From Zizania palustris (taxonomy: Eukaryota; Streptophyta; Magnoliopsida; Poales; Poaceae): DNA of 64,000 bases. The notes below the pieces were generated by a model that was given only the letters and a program-made list of their open reading frames with translations, made no database searches and was not told where the DNA came from. Where the stretch lies: NCBI GenBank assembly GCA_019279435.1, contig JAAALK010000289.1, forward strand, positions 45,201,164-45,265,163. The letters are read 5' to 3'. This document shows, in pieces, positions 11,651 to 22,321 of the stretch. A program made the translations under genes and the position numbers. The number at the start of each line of letters is the position of its first letter. Position 1 is the stretch's first letter.

Positions 11651-14600
11651 TATAGATGAGCAAAAGGCACGGGCCCGTTGGGCCGGCCCGAAGCACGCTA
11701 AAAAAGCACGGCCCAAGCACGGCACGACCCGTTACTAATCGGGCCCGGGCCGGCACGACACGACGGTTGGGCCATGCTTGGGCCGGCACCCTGGCACGGT
11801 GGGCCGGCACAGGCACGACCCGTTTAGAGCGAGGCCCGACAAGGCCCGCTAGGTCATGTGTGGGGGTATAAAACCCCCTACTCGTCCGCATGCCCACAGC
11901 CCCGCACCATAATCCTAACCCTCCGCCGCTCCGCCGCACCCCGCCCCCAGAAACCTAACCCTAACCCTAACCCTCCACCAATCCGTCGCTCCGCCTTCGC
12001 TAGTCCGCCGCTCCGCCGCTTCACCTCCGCTAGTCCGCCGCTCCGCCTCTGTGGCTCCGTCCTCCTGTCCACCTCCGTGGCTCCGTCCTCCTCCTCCTCT
12101 CCTCAAGAGGCTCTAGCCTCCAGTGTCCACCTCCGCCTCTCCATCCTCCGCCTCCACTCCTCCAGGCGGGAGCCTCTGCCTCTGCTCATCGGCACTCGTT
12201 GGAGGTGTTCAGGCGGCCTTGCTCGGCCTCCGCATCTGCTCATCGGCACTCGTGTACGCCGTACGGTAACCTCTCCCCTCTCATCCTCCTGACCTCCTCT
12301 ACTAGGTAGTCTAGTCCTTTGATGTGTCGGCCTTATTCGGTAGTTCAGTGAGCAGATCCATGTGATAACCCTAACCTTTCTATTTTCTGGTGTTACTTGT
12401 TGCCAATCTCGTGGTTGATTGTTGCCGCCGGTGGAAGCGGTGCTCCGGCTTCACAGGTTAGGCACTTAGGCCTTATGCCCTTACTGCCTTAGCCTTTACT
12501 CCCTTAGGGTTTATAACCATAGCCTTACTTATAGGTCATTGAGGAACCGTAGCGCCGGCTAGGTGGCGATGGAGCCTCGGGATGACCCAACTTCTATCAA
12601 CCATGAGCTTAGGCTACTGGGAGACACAAAAGATGGGGACATGGGGCGTGATGATCTGTTTGGTAGTACTGTCGGCAATGCCGACTCTAATGATTTGAAC
12701 CCTAGTCCAAATGTGACTGTGGGTGAGGGAGAGGCTAGGGATGAACAAACTCCAAATGTTCCAGATTCTACCCGGTCCGGCAACAAAAAGAGAGCAAGAT
12801 CATCCACCTCTTCTGTGTGGCTTGATTTCGAGGCACTATAAAACATGCAGGATGGTTCGAATGTAAGGTACACCGCTAAGTACCACCTGTGTAAGGCTCA
12901 ATTGTCTGCTAATTCTACTGGTGGTACTGGGCATTTGATCCGGCACCTGAAAGCTTGCAAACTGAAACATGCTCGTACTCTATCGGCCATGTCTTAGTCC
13001 ATGCTTCAGTTTAACCCTGATGGATCTGTTCGTGGGTGGGAGTATTGTCCACTCGTTGCTCGTATGCAATTGGTTAGGTTGATTGCTAGAGATGATCTTC
13101 CTATTTCCTTCGGTGAGTCTGTTGCATTTGTTGAGTACCTAAAACTTGCTCATAATCCAAAATTTACACATGTATCTAGGTTTACCACTGCTAGAGACAT
13201 TGCTAAGTACTTTACTGAACGTCGTGGTAAGGTTATAGAATCTTTAACATGTGTTTCATCTGTTGCTCTTACCTCTGACATTTGGTCTGGTAATGCTAAA
13301 GAAGATTAGCTTAGTGTTGTAGCTCATTATGTTAACAATTGCTGGCAATTAGAGAAGAGGCTTATTGCTCTTACACTCATTGATTGCTCACATACTGGTG
13401 AAAACATTGATGAGCGTGTTCATGTTGTGGTTAGTACCTATGGTTTGTCTGAAAAGGTATTCTCTATTACTATAGACAATGCATCTTCTAATACTAGTGC
13501 CATTGTTAAATTGTCACCTACATTGTCTGCTTATGTTGGTCCTATGTTTGTACATCAGCGTTGTGCTTGTCATATCATTAATCTTATTGTCAAGGCTGGC
13601 TTAAAACGACTGAAACCATGGCTTGATACTTTTAGAACTGACATAGCTTTCTTGAACTCTTCTAACCAGCGCATTGCATCTTTTAAAAGCTATTGCATGA
13701 GTATGGGTGTTCGCCCCCGCAAATTTGGTTTGGATATGGATGTGAGGTGGAACTCTACCTACCTCATGCTCAAGCACCTCATTCCTTACAAAAGCACATT
13801 TTCAGTGTTTATACAAACTCAGTACCACCCCACAGAGCGTGAGACTCTTCTTTCTGATGCACATTGGTACATTGCTGAAAAAGTTCTTATATTTCTTGAG
13901 TTGTTTTATGATTCAACTGTTGCTCTTTCTGCTGTTTATCAACCAACTTCTACAAAAATTTTGCATCACATACTTGACTTTGCTGGACACCTTAGAAAAT
14001 ATGAAAATGATGATTTGCTTAGAGAAATTGTTGTCCCCATGAAATCTAAGTATCTTAAGTACTGGAAAAATATCTCTATGCTGTATGCATTTGCATTTAT
14101 TATGGATCCAAGGGCTAAGATGAGAGGTTTTACAAAAGCACTCTCTCTTTTATCTCAATTGGTTTGTACTGATTATTCATCTTATTTAAGTGAAGTTAGG
14201 TCTAATCTGACTAACCTATTTAACAAGTATTACAGAAAGTTTGGTTCAGTTATAGTACAGATGCCTGATCAGGAGCCTTCTACTGGTAAGAAAGAAACTG
14301 ATTGGGGTAAGCTCTATGGTCCTTCTATTACTGAATCTACCTCTACTAGTGGATTTGGTAGTGGAATTTCTACATCTTCCTCATCCCCATTCTTTATGAC
14401 AACTTCTGCTAGTGCATTGCTACAGGCAGCAACATCAGGTACTGGTATTGGTTATGAGTTGTCAACTTACCTCGACAGTGACACTGTGAACCAATATAGT
14501 GATAGTTTTGAAATCTTGAACCGGTGGAATGAGCACAAGCAAACATATCCAGTACTTTCAATCCTAGCTAAAGATATTATTATTGTGCCTGTTTCTACCA

Positions 14601-15450
14601 TTTCTTCAGAATGTGCATTTAGTTTAACTGGCAGGATCATTGAGGACCGGCGACGCCGTTTGAAGCCTGAGATGGTGGAGATGTTGGCCTGCATCAAGGA
14701 TTGGGAGGCAGCTGATGCCAGAATGCAACACACCGTCGACGATAAGGTTCTGCAAGAGTTCTACGCAAACTTCGGTCTCGATGATGAAAGTTATGTGTGA
14801 ATGTGTGATAAACTTGATGATGAACTGTAATGTCTTATGTAAACTTGACGATGAATTGTGCTAAACACTTATAGAGCCGGGCTGTACTCTTTTTCTCTAT
14901 CTAGGGTTTTCTCACGAGGTGTGAGTTTTTACCTAGATAGGTTTTTAATGAGGCAGCCAATATCCATTATGGACAGCTCAAATATATTACCTATATGTTT
15001 GAAATTTTGTTCTATTTGCTTCTGGAATGGTTTGAAATGTGAATATTTGTTGTTGCTTCTGGAACGTTGAATGCATGTATGAAATTTTGTAAATGATGTA
15101 ATGTTTGTAAATTCTGGATTTGAAATTGTGTTGTATGAATTTTTGTGAATTGTGAATTGTAAATTCTGGAATGGTTTGAAGTGGTTTGAATTTTAGATTT
15201 TTTGATCATTCTAATGAAATTTGGAATTTTTTAGACTGAAAATATGGTTTCTGTGATTTCACGGGCTGGCACGGCCCGAATAGCTAATCGGGCCGCCCGA
15301 CACGACTAAACTACCTTCGGGCCGTGCTTGGGCCTAATGTCAAGCCCACGGGCCAGAACGGCACGGCCCGTTTAGTAACCGTGACGTGCTTCATGTAAAC
15401 GGGCCGTGCTTCAACGGGCTCATGCCGTGCCGCCCGTTTGCTCATCTATA
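11651..15450 (+). mobile_element. Complete hAT transposon, 3.8 kb, with 8-bp target duplication
   Basis: The element is flanked by CACCCAAC on both sides (11643-11650 and 15451-15458), an 8-bp duplication typical of hAT. Its terminal inverted repeat is TATAGATGAGCAAA. Both subterminal regions, about 200 bp each, are packed with GGCCCG/CGGGCC and GGCACGG motifs in both orientations, which resemble clustered transposase-binding sites. A single transposase frame fills the centre. The intact ends and duplication show the copy has not excised, but the transposase has stop codons, so movement would depend on another source. Confidence 0.9.
12569..14800 (+). pseudogene. hAT transposase (RICESLEEPER-like), three nonsense mutations
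   Basis: From ATG 12569 one frame of 744 codons runs to the stop at 14798-14800, interrupted only by stops at 12839, 12995 and 13307; no frameshift is needed. In order it has an acidic N-terminus, a BED-type zinc finger (about 12820-12990), an RNase H-like catalytic region (SDIWSG near 13278, TIDNASSN near 13461) and the hAT C-terminal dimerisation domain (SSECAFSLTGR to CIKDW, about 14605-14706). The first expected BED cysteine is Tyr (TAC; C-x2-C became Y-H-L-C), which would also weaken DNA binding. Transposase would cut and paste the element and related ones. Domesticated SLEEPER genes share this architecture, but the terminal repeats and target duplication here favour a true transposon. 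Confidence 0.88.
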
Positions 15451-15458
15451 CACCCAAC

Positions 15459-17099
15459 CAAACAACTCATCAGCATCAAACCATCAACTAATCAGCAACG
15501 AGAATCATGTGATGACTCTTGTCGAGGGAAAGATTCTTAGGTTTGGTGTAACTCGAATTTCTTAGAACCGGTTAAAGTTTAGCTCTACAATTTTTTTATT
15601 TTCAGTTATAAATAAATTAAAGGTATCTAGTTAAGTAATCCAGTTTTTATTTAAAACTACAAAAATAAATTTTTAAATCACTTTATGTTATCATATAAAC
15701 TATTGACGAAGACGAGACGATTGACGAAGACTTTGGCTGGCTCTGCACAAGGGATGAGGCTGGATTACACGATGAGCCAACCATTTGACATTTTGACCGT
15801 TTCCAAATAAAATTACAGCAAGTTCATGGCTGCAGTAATATGAGGCAGTCATATATAGGAAGGGTTCATCTGCTATTGTTACGAGCACACAGATGGAACC
15901 TGATCCTGCCTGTTATGGAAAAAGGAAGAAAAACTAATGGTGATGGAACAAGATCGAGATCCAAATAGAACGCACGCACCCAATAAGGTAATAGCCAATG
16001 GGGGATGCATTAAAAACTTTCATGATAGGAAAACTACAAAGGTCAGCTGGCCCTTGCTGTGACACTTTGGTCAGGTAATAGCCAATAACCTCAGTCTCAG
16101 GTAACAATGTAACATCCTGTCACAGCACATGACACTGTCACTGAGTTTGTTTTGTTTTAACTTTGAAAGGGATAGCCAATGGACTGCCTGAAAGGTAACA
16201 GCAGCAGCTAGGGGCATAGGCAGGTTACATCCACATCGAAGTTATGAAGCAAGTTGCTGTTGTGGTACTGAGTATGGAAAATTGGAAGGCACTCACAATC
16301 AAGAAAACAGAAAATAATTACTTGATGACAAATATTTCCTAACTAAAAAACTAGAAAGGAGTCCAGCATAGAGATAATATCAATTGATTTCAAATACTGG
16401 CTACCGAGTATCGACCTACAAGTTATAGAAATCATATTCACCACCTCAGACATAGTAATACAGAGAAAACAATGTTGTGCTACTTCAGACATGCTGCAAA
16501 TTTAGAAAATTCATAAGCTAACCACAAATATTAGAAGATCAAAACATGTACCTGGGACACTGAATAACTTTTCCAGTATAAGGTTAGCCTCTGCTGAAGT
16601 TGACTAGCAAAACACTGGAACCTGTAATTGCATCTCAAGCATGAAAGAAAAATTGTGAAGTGTACAGTCATCAATTGAACAGTTGCAACAGTCTAACTGT
16701 GAGGTTGCAAGCGTGTCTGCTCACACACACATACGAGGGTAAGACCCTTAAAGAAATTTTCGCTTATAGATGGGTGAAATGTAATATGCATGACACATAG
16801 GCCAAAGAGAGTACAAGGCAGCAAGGCGCTAATGGCCCAAAACTATACCACCAACAAGGGCAACTCAAGTTCTGGACATCCAAGCCTACAAACCCCTCAG
16901 GACACCTGAAGCAAAATTACCTCCAAGCATGAAAACCCAACAAAAGATGTAACTTGAACAACTTTTTCCTATGTTGGGGATCAAAAAAGGTTTATCCAGT
17001 GTATAAATAGAAGCCACCAGATGTATATACAGTACGGGGCCATTGGAAAGAAGAACAACTTTATATTCTTCTTTCATGCCTTCCAATAACACAAGTGAT
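15459..17099. other. Downstream flank and probable 3' UTR of the ARO-type gene
   Basis: No coding frame is supported. The half nearest 17100 is likely the 3' UTR of the minus-strand ARO gene. On the minus strand a 70-nt piece (16552-16621) is bordered by an AG and by CAG/GTACATG, as if it were an exon, so the 3' UTR may be spliced. This is inference only. Confidence 0.35.
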
Positions 17100-19010
17100 C
17101 TAATGATAGCCTTTTGCACCTCTGGATTGGTACAGTTCCAACCTAACCTTTGCCTCTGGCAACAAGTTCTCAATTACCGAATCTTGCATCATGAATGCCT
17201 GCTTGGAGGCCCATTCAAGAACTGTGAGGATCTCTGCTTGTGCCAACTCCTCGCTATCTGGGACATTGTGTGCAATGTAACATACAAGAGTGAGTGCTGC
17301 AAGCTGAACCACTTGCTCACCAAAATAAACAAGCTGAACAAGGTGCTTCGCGCCATCTGCATTGATGATCGCTTTAGAGTGATCAACGTGCAGGTAATTA
17401 TCCGTGCATGCAAACTTGGTCAGGGAAAGAGCTGCCTCCCGAGAGACATCAGCTTCCCTGTCATCAAGAAGCTTCACCAATGGACCAATGATCCGGGTCT
17501 CGGTTGCACGGAAGGTTCTGGACAAGCAGCCTAATGAGATAATGCAGGGAATAAGGAGATCATCATACTCAGCCTTTTCAACAACGTGTAAGAGTTGGTC
17601 AACAACAGCACGGGCAGCAGGAGAGGTTGGCTTAAATGCTGACCGTCGCAAGTCAGAATTCTGCTCGGCAACACGGCAGATCTCCATGAGAGACATCGCA
17701 GAGTTGTATTGCACTTCACCTTCACCTTTCTCAAGTAGCACTGCAAAGCAGAGCAGAGCCCTTGACTCAGTGATGCTCTTACAGATGGCTGCATTGCCCT
17801 TGGCAAGCTGCCACAGCGCCTTTGCAGCATTTGCCTTCATGTATGCCTTAGTCTCAGGGTCCTCAAACTCCCTGCCCCTTGTCGTTCCTGACAATGACGA
17901 ATTGTGCTGCTTCGAAGTGACAACGCCACCATTGCTGCCTATGCCCCCATTAGACTTTGTGGCCATGGTGGACTGCACCAAATTGTGCATCTCGTTCTTG
18001 CTCTGGGAAACGTGCCCATTTGGGTGCCTCACGCTGCTATGCTCCCCGGCGTCCATCAGGTCTGGAATCACTGCGCCACCGGTGCTGTTCTTTTTCTCCA
18101 TTACCACGGAATGTATGGACATCTTAGACGACGTCACGGCGTACTTGGAGTGCTCCTGCACCGTCTCGAAGGCGAGGTGACCGACGAGCAGCCGGATCAC
18201 GTTGTGCTGCAAGAAAACGTCCTGGCACTTGGGGTGGTTCGCGGCCAGCTCCGAGACGGCCCAGGCCACCATGGCCTGCACCTTCATGGGGCCCTCTTTG
18301 AGCACCTTGGCGAAGGCCGTGCACGCCCCAGAATGGACTATCTGCTCGACGCACTCCGGGTCGCGCCCAAGGAGTCCGATGGCGAGCGCGGCGTTCTCCT
18401 GCCCTTCGAGGCGACCTTCCTTGACCAACCTGAGGAGCGGCGGGACGCCATCCTCCTCTATAATGAGCTTGGAATTCCTGTCATTGTCACGCGCAAGCGA
18501 GACGAGGTTGGCGGCGGCGTCGGCGCGGGCGTCGAGGTTGCCGGTGTAGAGCACGGCGATCTGCCCCCAGATTAGGAAGAGGATGGGCTCGTTCTGCGCG
18601 ATGGGGGGCAGGCCGATGTGGGCGTCGAAGTCGTCGTCGTCGGTGGCGGAGGAGGAGACGCGGAGGAGCCAGGACAGGTCGCCAATGGAGTTGTCGAGCT
18701 GGTTGGTCATCTTCTTAAAGGAACCCGCGGGGATGATGGTGAAGACGCGGCGGACAAGACCGTGGGCGCGGCACTTGTCGACAAGCGCGATGGCCTTGTC
18801 GAGCGCCTTCTCGGTGTCGTCGAAGATGCGGCGGGCTGGGCGCTCGTAGAGGTCGGCGCGCGCGGCCTGGCGGAGCAGCCCCGCGAGGCGCTCGACCTTG
18901 GCCTTGAGCTCCATGCACTCCTGCCGGAACGTGTACGCCTCGTCAGACCACTTGATCACCTGCTCCGCGAGCTGGATCGGCCGCGCCAGGATCTGCTTGA
19001 GGTCGTCCAT
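17100..19010 (-). CDS. ARO-type armadillo-repeat-only protein, single exon
   Basis: One uninterrupted 636-residue frame starts at the ATG at 19008-19010 and stops at 17100-17102. Residues 1 to about 150 form a charged helical region (MDDLKQILARPIQLAEQV, then TNQLDNSIGDLSWLL), as at the start of plant ARO proteins. Armadillo repeats cover about 150-280 and 390-620; a Ser/Asn/Gly-rich linker at about 290-380 separates them. Length and layout match Arabidopsis ARMADILLO REPEAT ONLY (ARO) proteins, which lack a U-box or kinase and act in polarised growth of root hairs and pollen tubes with RAC/ROP signalling. That role is transferred from family knowledge. The coding region is GC-rich near its 5' end, as in many grass genes. 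The start is well supported because the N-terminal motif begins right there. No lesion was seen. Confidence 0.85.
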   Translation of the reverse strand: MDDLKQILARPIQLAEQVIKWSDEAYTFRQECMELKAKVERLAGLLRQAARADLYERPARRIFDDTEKALDKAIALVDKCRAHGLVRRVFTIIPAGSFKKMTNQLDNSIGDLSWLLRVSSSATDDDDFDAHIGLPPIAQNEPILFLIWGQIAVLYTGNLDARADAAANLVSLARDNDRNSKLIIEEDGVPPLLRLVKEGRLEGQENAALAIGLLGRDPECVEQIVHSGACTAFAKVLKEGPMKVQAMVAWAVSELAANHPKCQDVFLQHNVIRLLVGHLAFETVQEHSKYAVTSSKMSIHSVVMEKKNSTGGAVIPDLMDAGEHSSVRHPNGHVSQSKNEMHNLVQSTMATKSNGGIGSNGGVVTSKQHNSSLSGTTRGREFEDPETKAYMKANAAKALWQLAKGNAAICKSITESRALLCFAVLLEKGEGEVQYNSAMSLMEICRVAEQNSDLRRSAFKPTSPAARAVVDQLLHVVEKAEYDDLLIPCIISLGCLSRTFRATETRIIGPLVKLLDDREADVSREAALSLTKFACTDNYLHVDHSKAIINADGAKHLVQLVYFGEQVVQLAALTLVCYIAHNVPDSEELAQAEILTVLEWASKQAFMMQDSVIENLLPEAKVRLELYQSRGAKGYH

Positions 19011-19574
19011 CTCGCCGCGCCGCCGCCGCAGTCAACCGAATGGCGGTCGGCCCAAGCCGCAACTGGTGGACTATCCCGTCCGCCGTCGGCCGTCCAGCCT
19101 TCCTACCGGCCACCCTCCGCAGGGTGAGAGGGAATCAGGGGGAGAAACGGAGGAGGAGGAGAGGGGGAGGTGGCGGACTGGCGGTGGCCGGTGGGGGGAG
19201 TAAATTTTTTTTGGGAGCGGCCGGGTACTTGGACAGGGCTGCGCGTCGCGTGAGCTGGAGGCCAGGACGGCAGCAACGGCCTCGTCCGATGTCATCTCGT
19301 CGTCTCGCGAGCCTTCGTTCGGTGCGTTTCGCCCGTTTCTGCGGTGTTTTTTTCCGGCATCGCGTCGCGTGCCGCGCTGGATGGAAGCGGTGCGGGGTCA
19401 ACAGTCCGGATGGATTTGGTCTGGTCGTTGGCCTTGGCTGCTTCTAGCTAGCGAGCGGCGACACGCCGAAAAAAATTAATAATTTAGCACCTTAAAATTT
19501 CCTTAAAATATATACTTTGATTATGATATCACTTTTAAAATTGATACGTAGAACCACCTAAGTTAATGTGGATC
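19011..19574 (-). promoter_or_regulatory. GC-rich 5' UTR and promoter of the ARO-type gene
   Basis: About 430 bp upstream of the ARO start are strongly GC-rich and CpG-rich (to about 19450), then become AT-rich before the copia-B insertion at 19575. No clear TATA box was picked. The insertion lies about 565 bp from the start codon and may bound the promoter. Confidence 0.4.
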
Positions 19575-19999
19575 TATTAGAAACTAAGGACTTAGGGTTC
19601 TCGGGTATCGTCTAGAGGTAGGACTAGCAGGAAAAAACTTAGGTGTGGTACCTCTGCTCTTGGCCGATGTAGAGGGCGCCATGCCGAAGTCCTTGGCGTC
19701 GAGGTTCGACGCACTAGCGGTGTGGAGTTGAGGAGGCTTCCTATCGCTTCAGCACAAAACTCCATATATCGGGTGACTTAGGATGGTGGAGCTCTTTTTA
19801 TTTTGGCAGAACGAACCCCCTGTTCGTGGCTCCCTCCACCTCCTTATGCATGTGCTGCGCGATGGGGGCCCTTCAACAAAGTTAGTTGAGTGCGCCCCGA
19901 TCAGGGCGCTTGATTTTAGGGAGGCAGTTAGCCTAATTCCGAGTCACCAGGGAAGAGAGGGACTCGGTCCCCCTCTCCTCCCGAGAGCTAATACTAACA
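19575..19999 (-). repeat. copia-B 3' LTR
   Basis: It aligns end to end with 27476-27902. The outer end reads TATTAG instead of TGTTAT, so the terminal TG...CA has decayed. A purine-rich tract on the minus strand (AGGAGGAGAA, about 20000-20010) precedes it, as expected for a polypurine tract. Confidence 0.88.
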
Positions 20000-20749
20000 T
20001 TCTCCTCCTAGATCTCGACTTAGTTCTTAACTTAACTTAACATTACACCTATTCCATTATAAATCAATGCATAGAGCATGTTGCATCATAATAGTCAGTT
20101 ACGTACTATATGACTCAACAACTACAATGCACATTTCTATTCTGGAATAGTTTTTTAACTTATTTTGGGCCCTTATAAATCCATAGATCATAGGCTTTCC
20201 TTAAACCCATGTCGACTAAGTGTTCTCTGAACACAGTGGGAGGTAAGTCTTTTATGAGCGGATCCGCAAGCGTTCGCTTGGTACTTATATGCTCTACTTA
20301 TTGTTTGATCTTGGATTCTCTCCTCAACAATATAACACTTAACTTAGATGTGTTTGGCAGCAACACACTTCTTGTTGTTATAGGAGAAATATATTGTTGA
20401 CTCATTGTTACAGTATAACTTAAGTGGTTTTAAAAATGTTGTCGACCACTCTTAAAACCGGAATAAATTTCTTAAAAACATAGTGCCTGTCCGGCGGTCT
20501 CACAACTTGCTACAAACTTAGCATACATCGTGGTAGATGCCATCATAGTTTGTTTGGAGCTTTTCCACGACACAACTCCCTTTGCGAGTGTGAATATATA
20601 TAACTTAATGTGGACTACTTAGTATTCACAAATCTCGCAAAACTCAATTTGAATAACCTGTAATCGCTAGGTTATCTAATCTTACATACGTTAGCATGCG
20701 ACCTTTGTGACTTATATAAATCTCAATACTTTCTTAAATTAATCCAGCA

Positions 20750-20862
20750 ATCTATTTCTGGATTTTTATGATATCTGCCAAGCATTCCGGTGACATAAAC
20801 TTAGTCAGGGCGAGTACATAATTAAGCATACATTGGCTTCCGACAGCAGAAGCATATGGAAC
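20750..20862 (-). pseudogene. copia-B reverse transcriptase remnant
   Basis: On the minus strand the frame reads PYASAVGS, a signature near the end of copia reverse transcriptase, followed by LTKFMSPE and a stop. The surrounding 20000-22300 is degenerate copia pol on the minus strand with too many stops and indels to delimit each domain. Confidence 0.6.
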
Positions 20863-22321
20863 CAATCTCATTTGATCGATCTCATATTGGTTCCTGGGAT
20901 ACTAAAAGTTCCCAACTTATCACCCTTGACTATCGGATCAGACGATAGCCTATACGCATGCATACTATATACTTTATCAGTATATCTTCTAGTATGCCGT
21001 ATGCGATAATCTTAATACCCCCTTAATGGTATCTTAGAGAAACTCTAATCCTAACATATAGGAAAATTTCTCCAAGATTATTAATGTCAAAATGAGAGGA
21101 CAAGATTTCTTAGTTTCTAATATTAGATGGACATTACCACTTGCAAGCAGAATGTCATCCACATGCTAAACTGAGAAAATAAATTACCCATTCTTAAACT
21201 TAGACAAACACAATTGTCCTCTTCATTATTCTTAAAACCCAAAATTTTCTAATAGTCTAATTAAATTTCAGATACCCTTACTTAAAACTTATTTAAGTCC
21301 ATTGGACTTAGATAAAACGGTATCATAAAATTTCCTTTCATTTCTATGACAAAACATTTAATTGTGTCATATAGACATTCTCATTTAAAACTTATTGAAA
21401 ATGTCATCTTTATATCAATCTGATGTAGTTCTAAGTCATAATATGCCTTAATGATTCTTAAAGAATCCTTAAATAAGACATATAAAAAAATGTCTCATTT
21501 AATCTGCTTCTTATCTGAGTTGGCACATTATTTACTAAGTTAGAGAGTTGTTCCTTTACTTATTCATTAGCATCATCTAGAAATGCAGATTCCTGAATAA
21601 CAGGAGCCTCATGTACAATAGATGTCGCTAATGAAGGTCCAAACTCAAGTGTTGGACAAAAGGACACTACCACAAGTACATGGAAAAATTGCTCTTGAAT
21701 CATAGGAGTGGATTCACTAACCCACTTCTCTTCAAGATTAATTTCTCTAAGTACCGTGCTCCCCCTGATTAAAGCATCTTCTAAAAAATGCATGTCTCGT
21801 TTCTATAAACTTAACATGTCTGTTAGGACATTAAAAAAATGAGATCACTTAGACTTATCTTTGTAGTCAATAAAATTGACAACTTACTATCTTAGGACTT
21901 TAACTTATTAATATTTGGGTTAAAATATAGCCTTAGCAGGACGACATACCCTTATTCTAAAATAATTTAGAAATGGTTATCGTCTTTTCCATAATTCTTA
22001 TGGTGCTTTTAGGCACAGACTTATTAAGGATCCAATTAAAATTATGAATGGTGGTTTGAATGCCTCCATCCACAAATTAATCGGTAGAGTGGAATAACTT
22101 ACCATACTATGTCCACTGAGGTGCGAGTGCATCTTATAGCCACTTTATTTTGCTAAGGTACACCTGATATAAAATACCGGGCTATTTTGTCATTTTCTAT
22201 AGAACCTTGCAAAAGAGTTTAAGAAATCGGCCATACGGGGTATATTGACCGTAGCACGGTCAGATCTTACTCTTTTAAACTTTAGATCATGCTGATATAA
22301 GAATCAGCCTTAAAACATCTT

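Noticed and set aside
11950..11976. CCCTAACCCTAA run resembling telomere repeat
   Set aside because: Only about three or four units of a CCCTAA variant occur, inside the hAT element. The runs near 9117 and 27150 are similarly short, so no telomeric or interstitial array is called.
12563..12841. Separate 92-codon gene at the start of the hAT element
   Set aside because: It is in the same frame as the transposase and ends only at a premature stop, so it is the N-terminal part of the transposase pseudogene.
17404..19127. Long plus-strand open frames opposite the ARO-type gene
   Set aside because: They are antisense shadows of the 636-residue minus-strand gene and have no recognisable domains.
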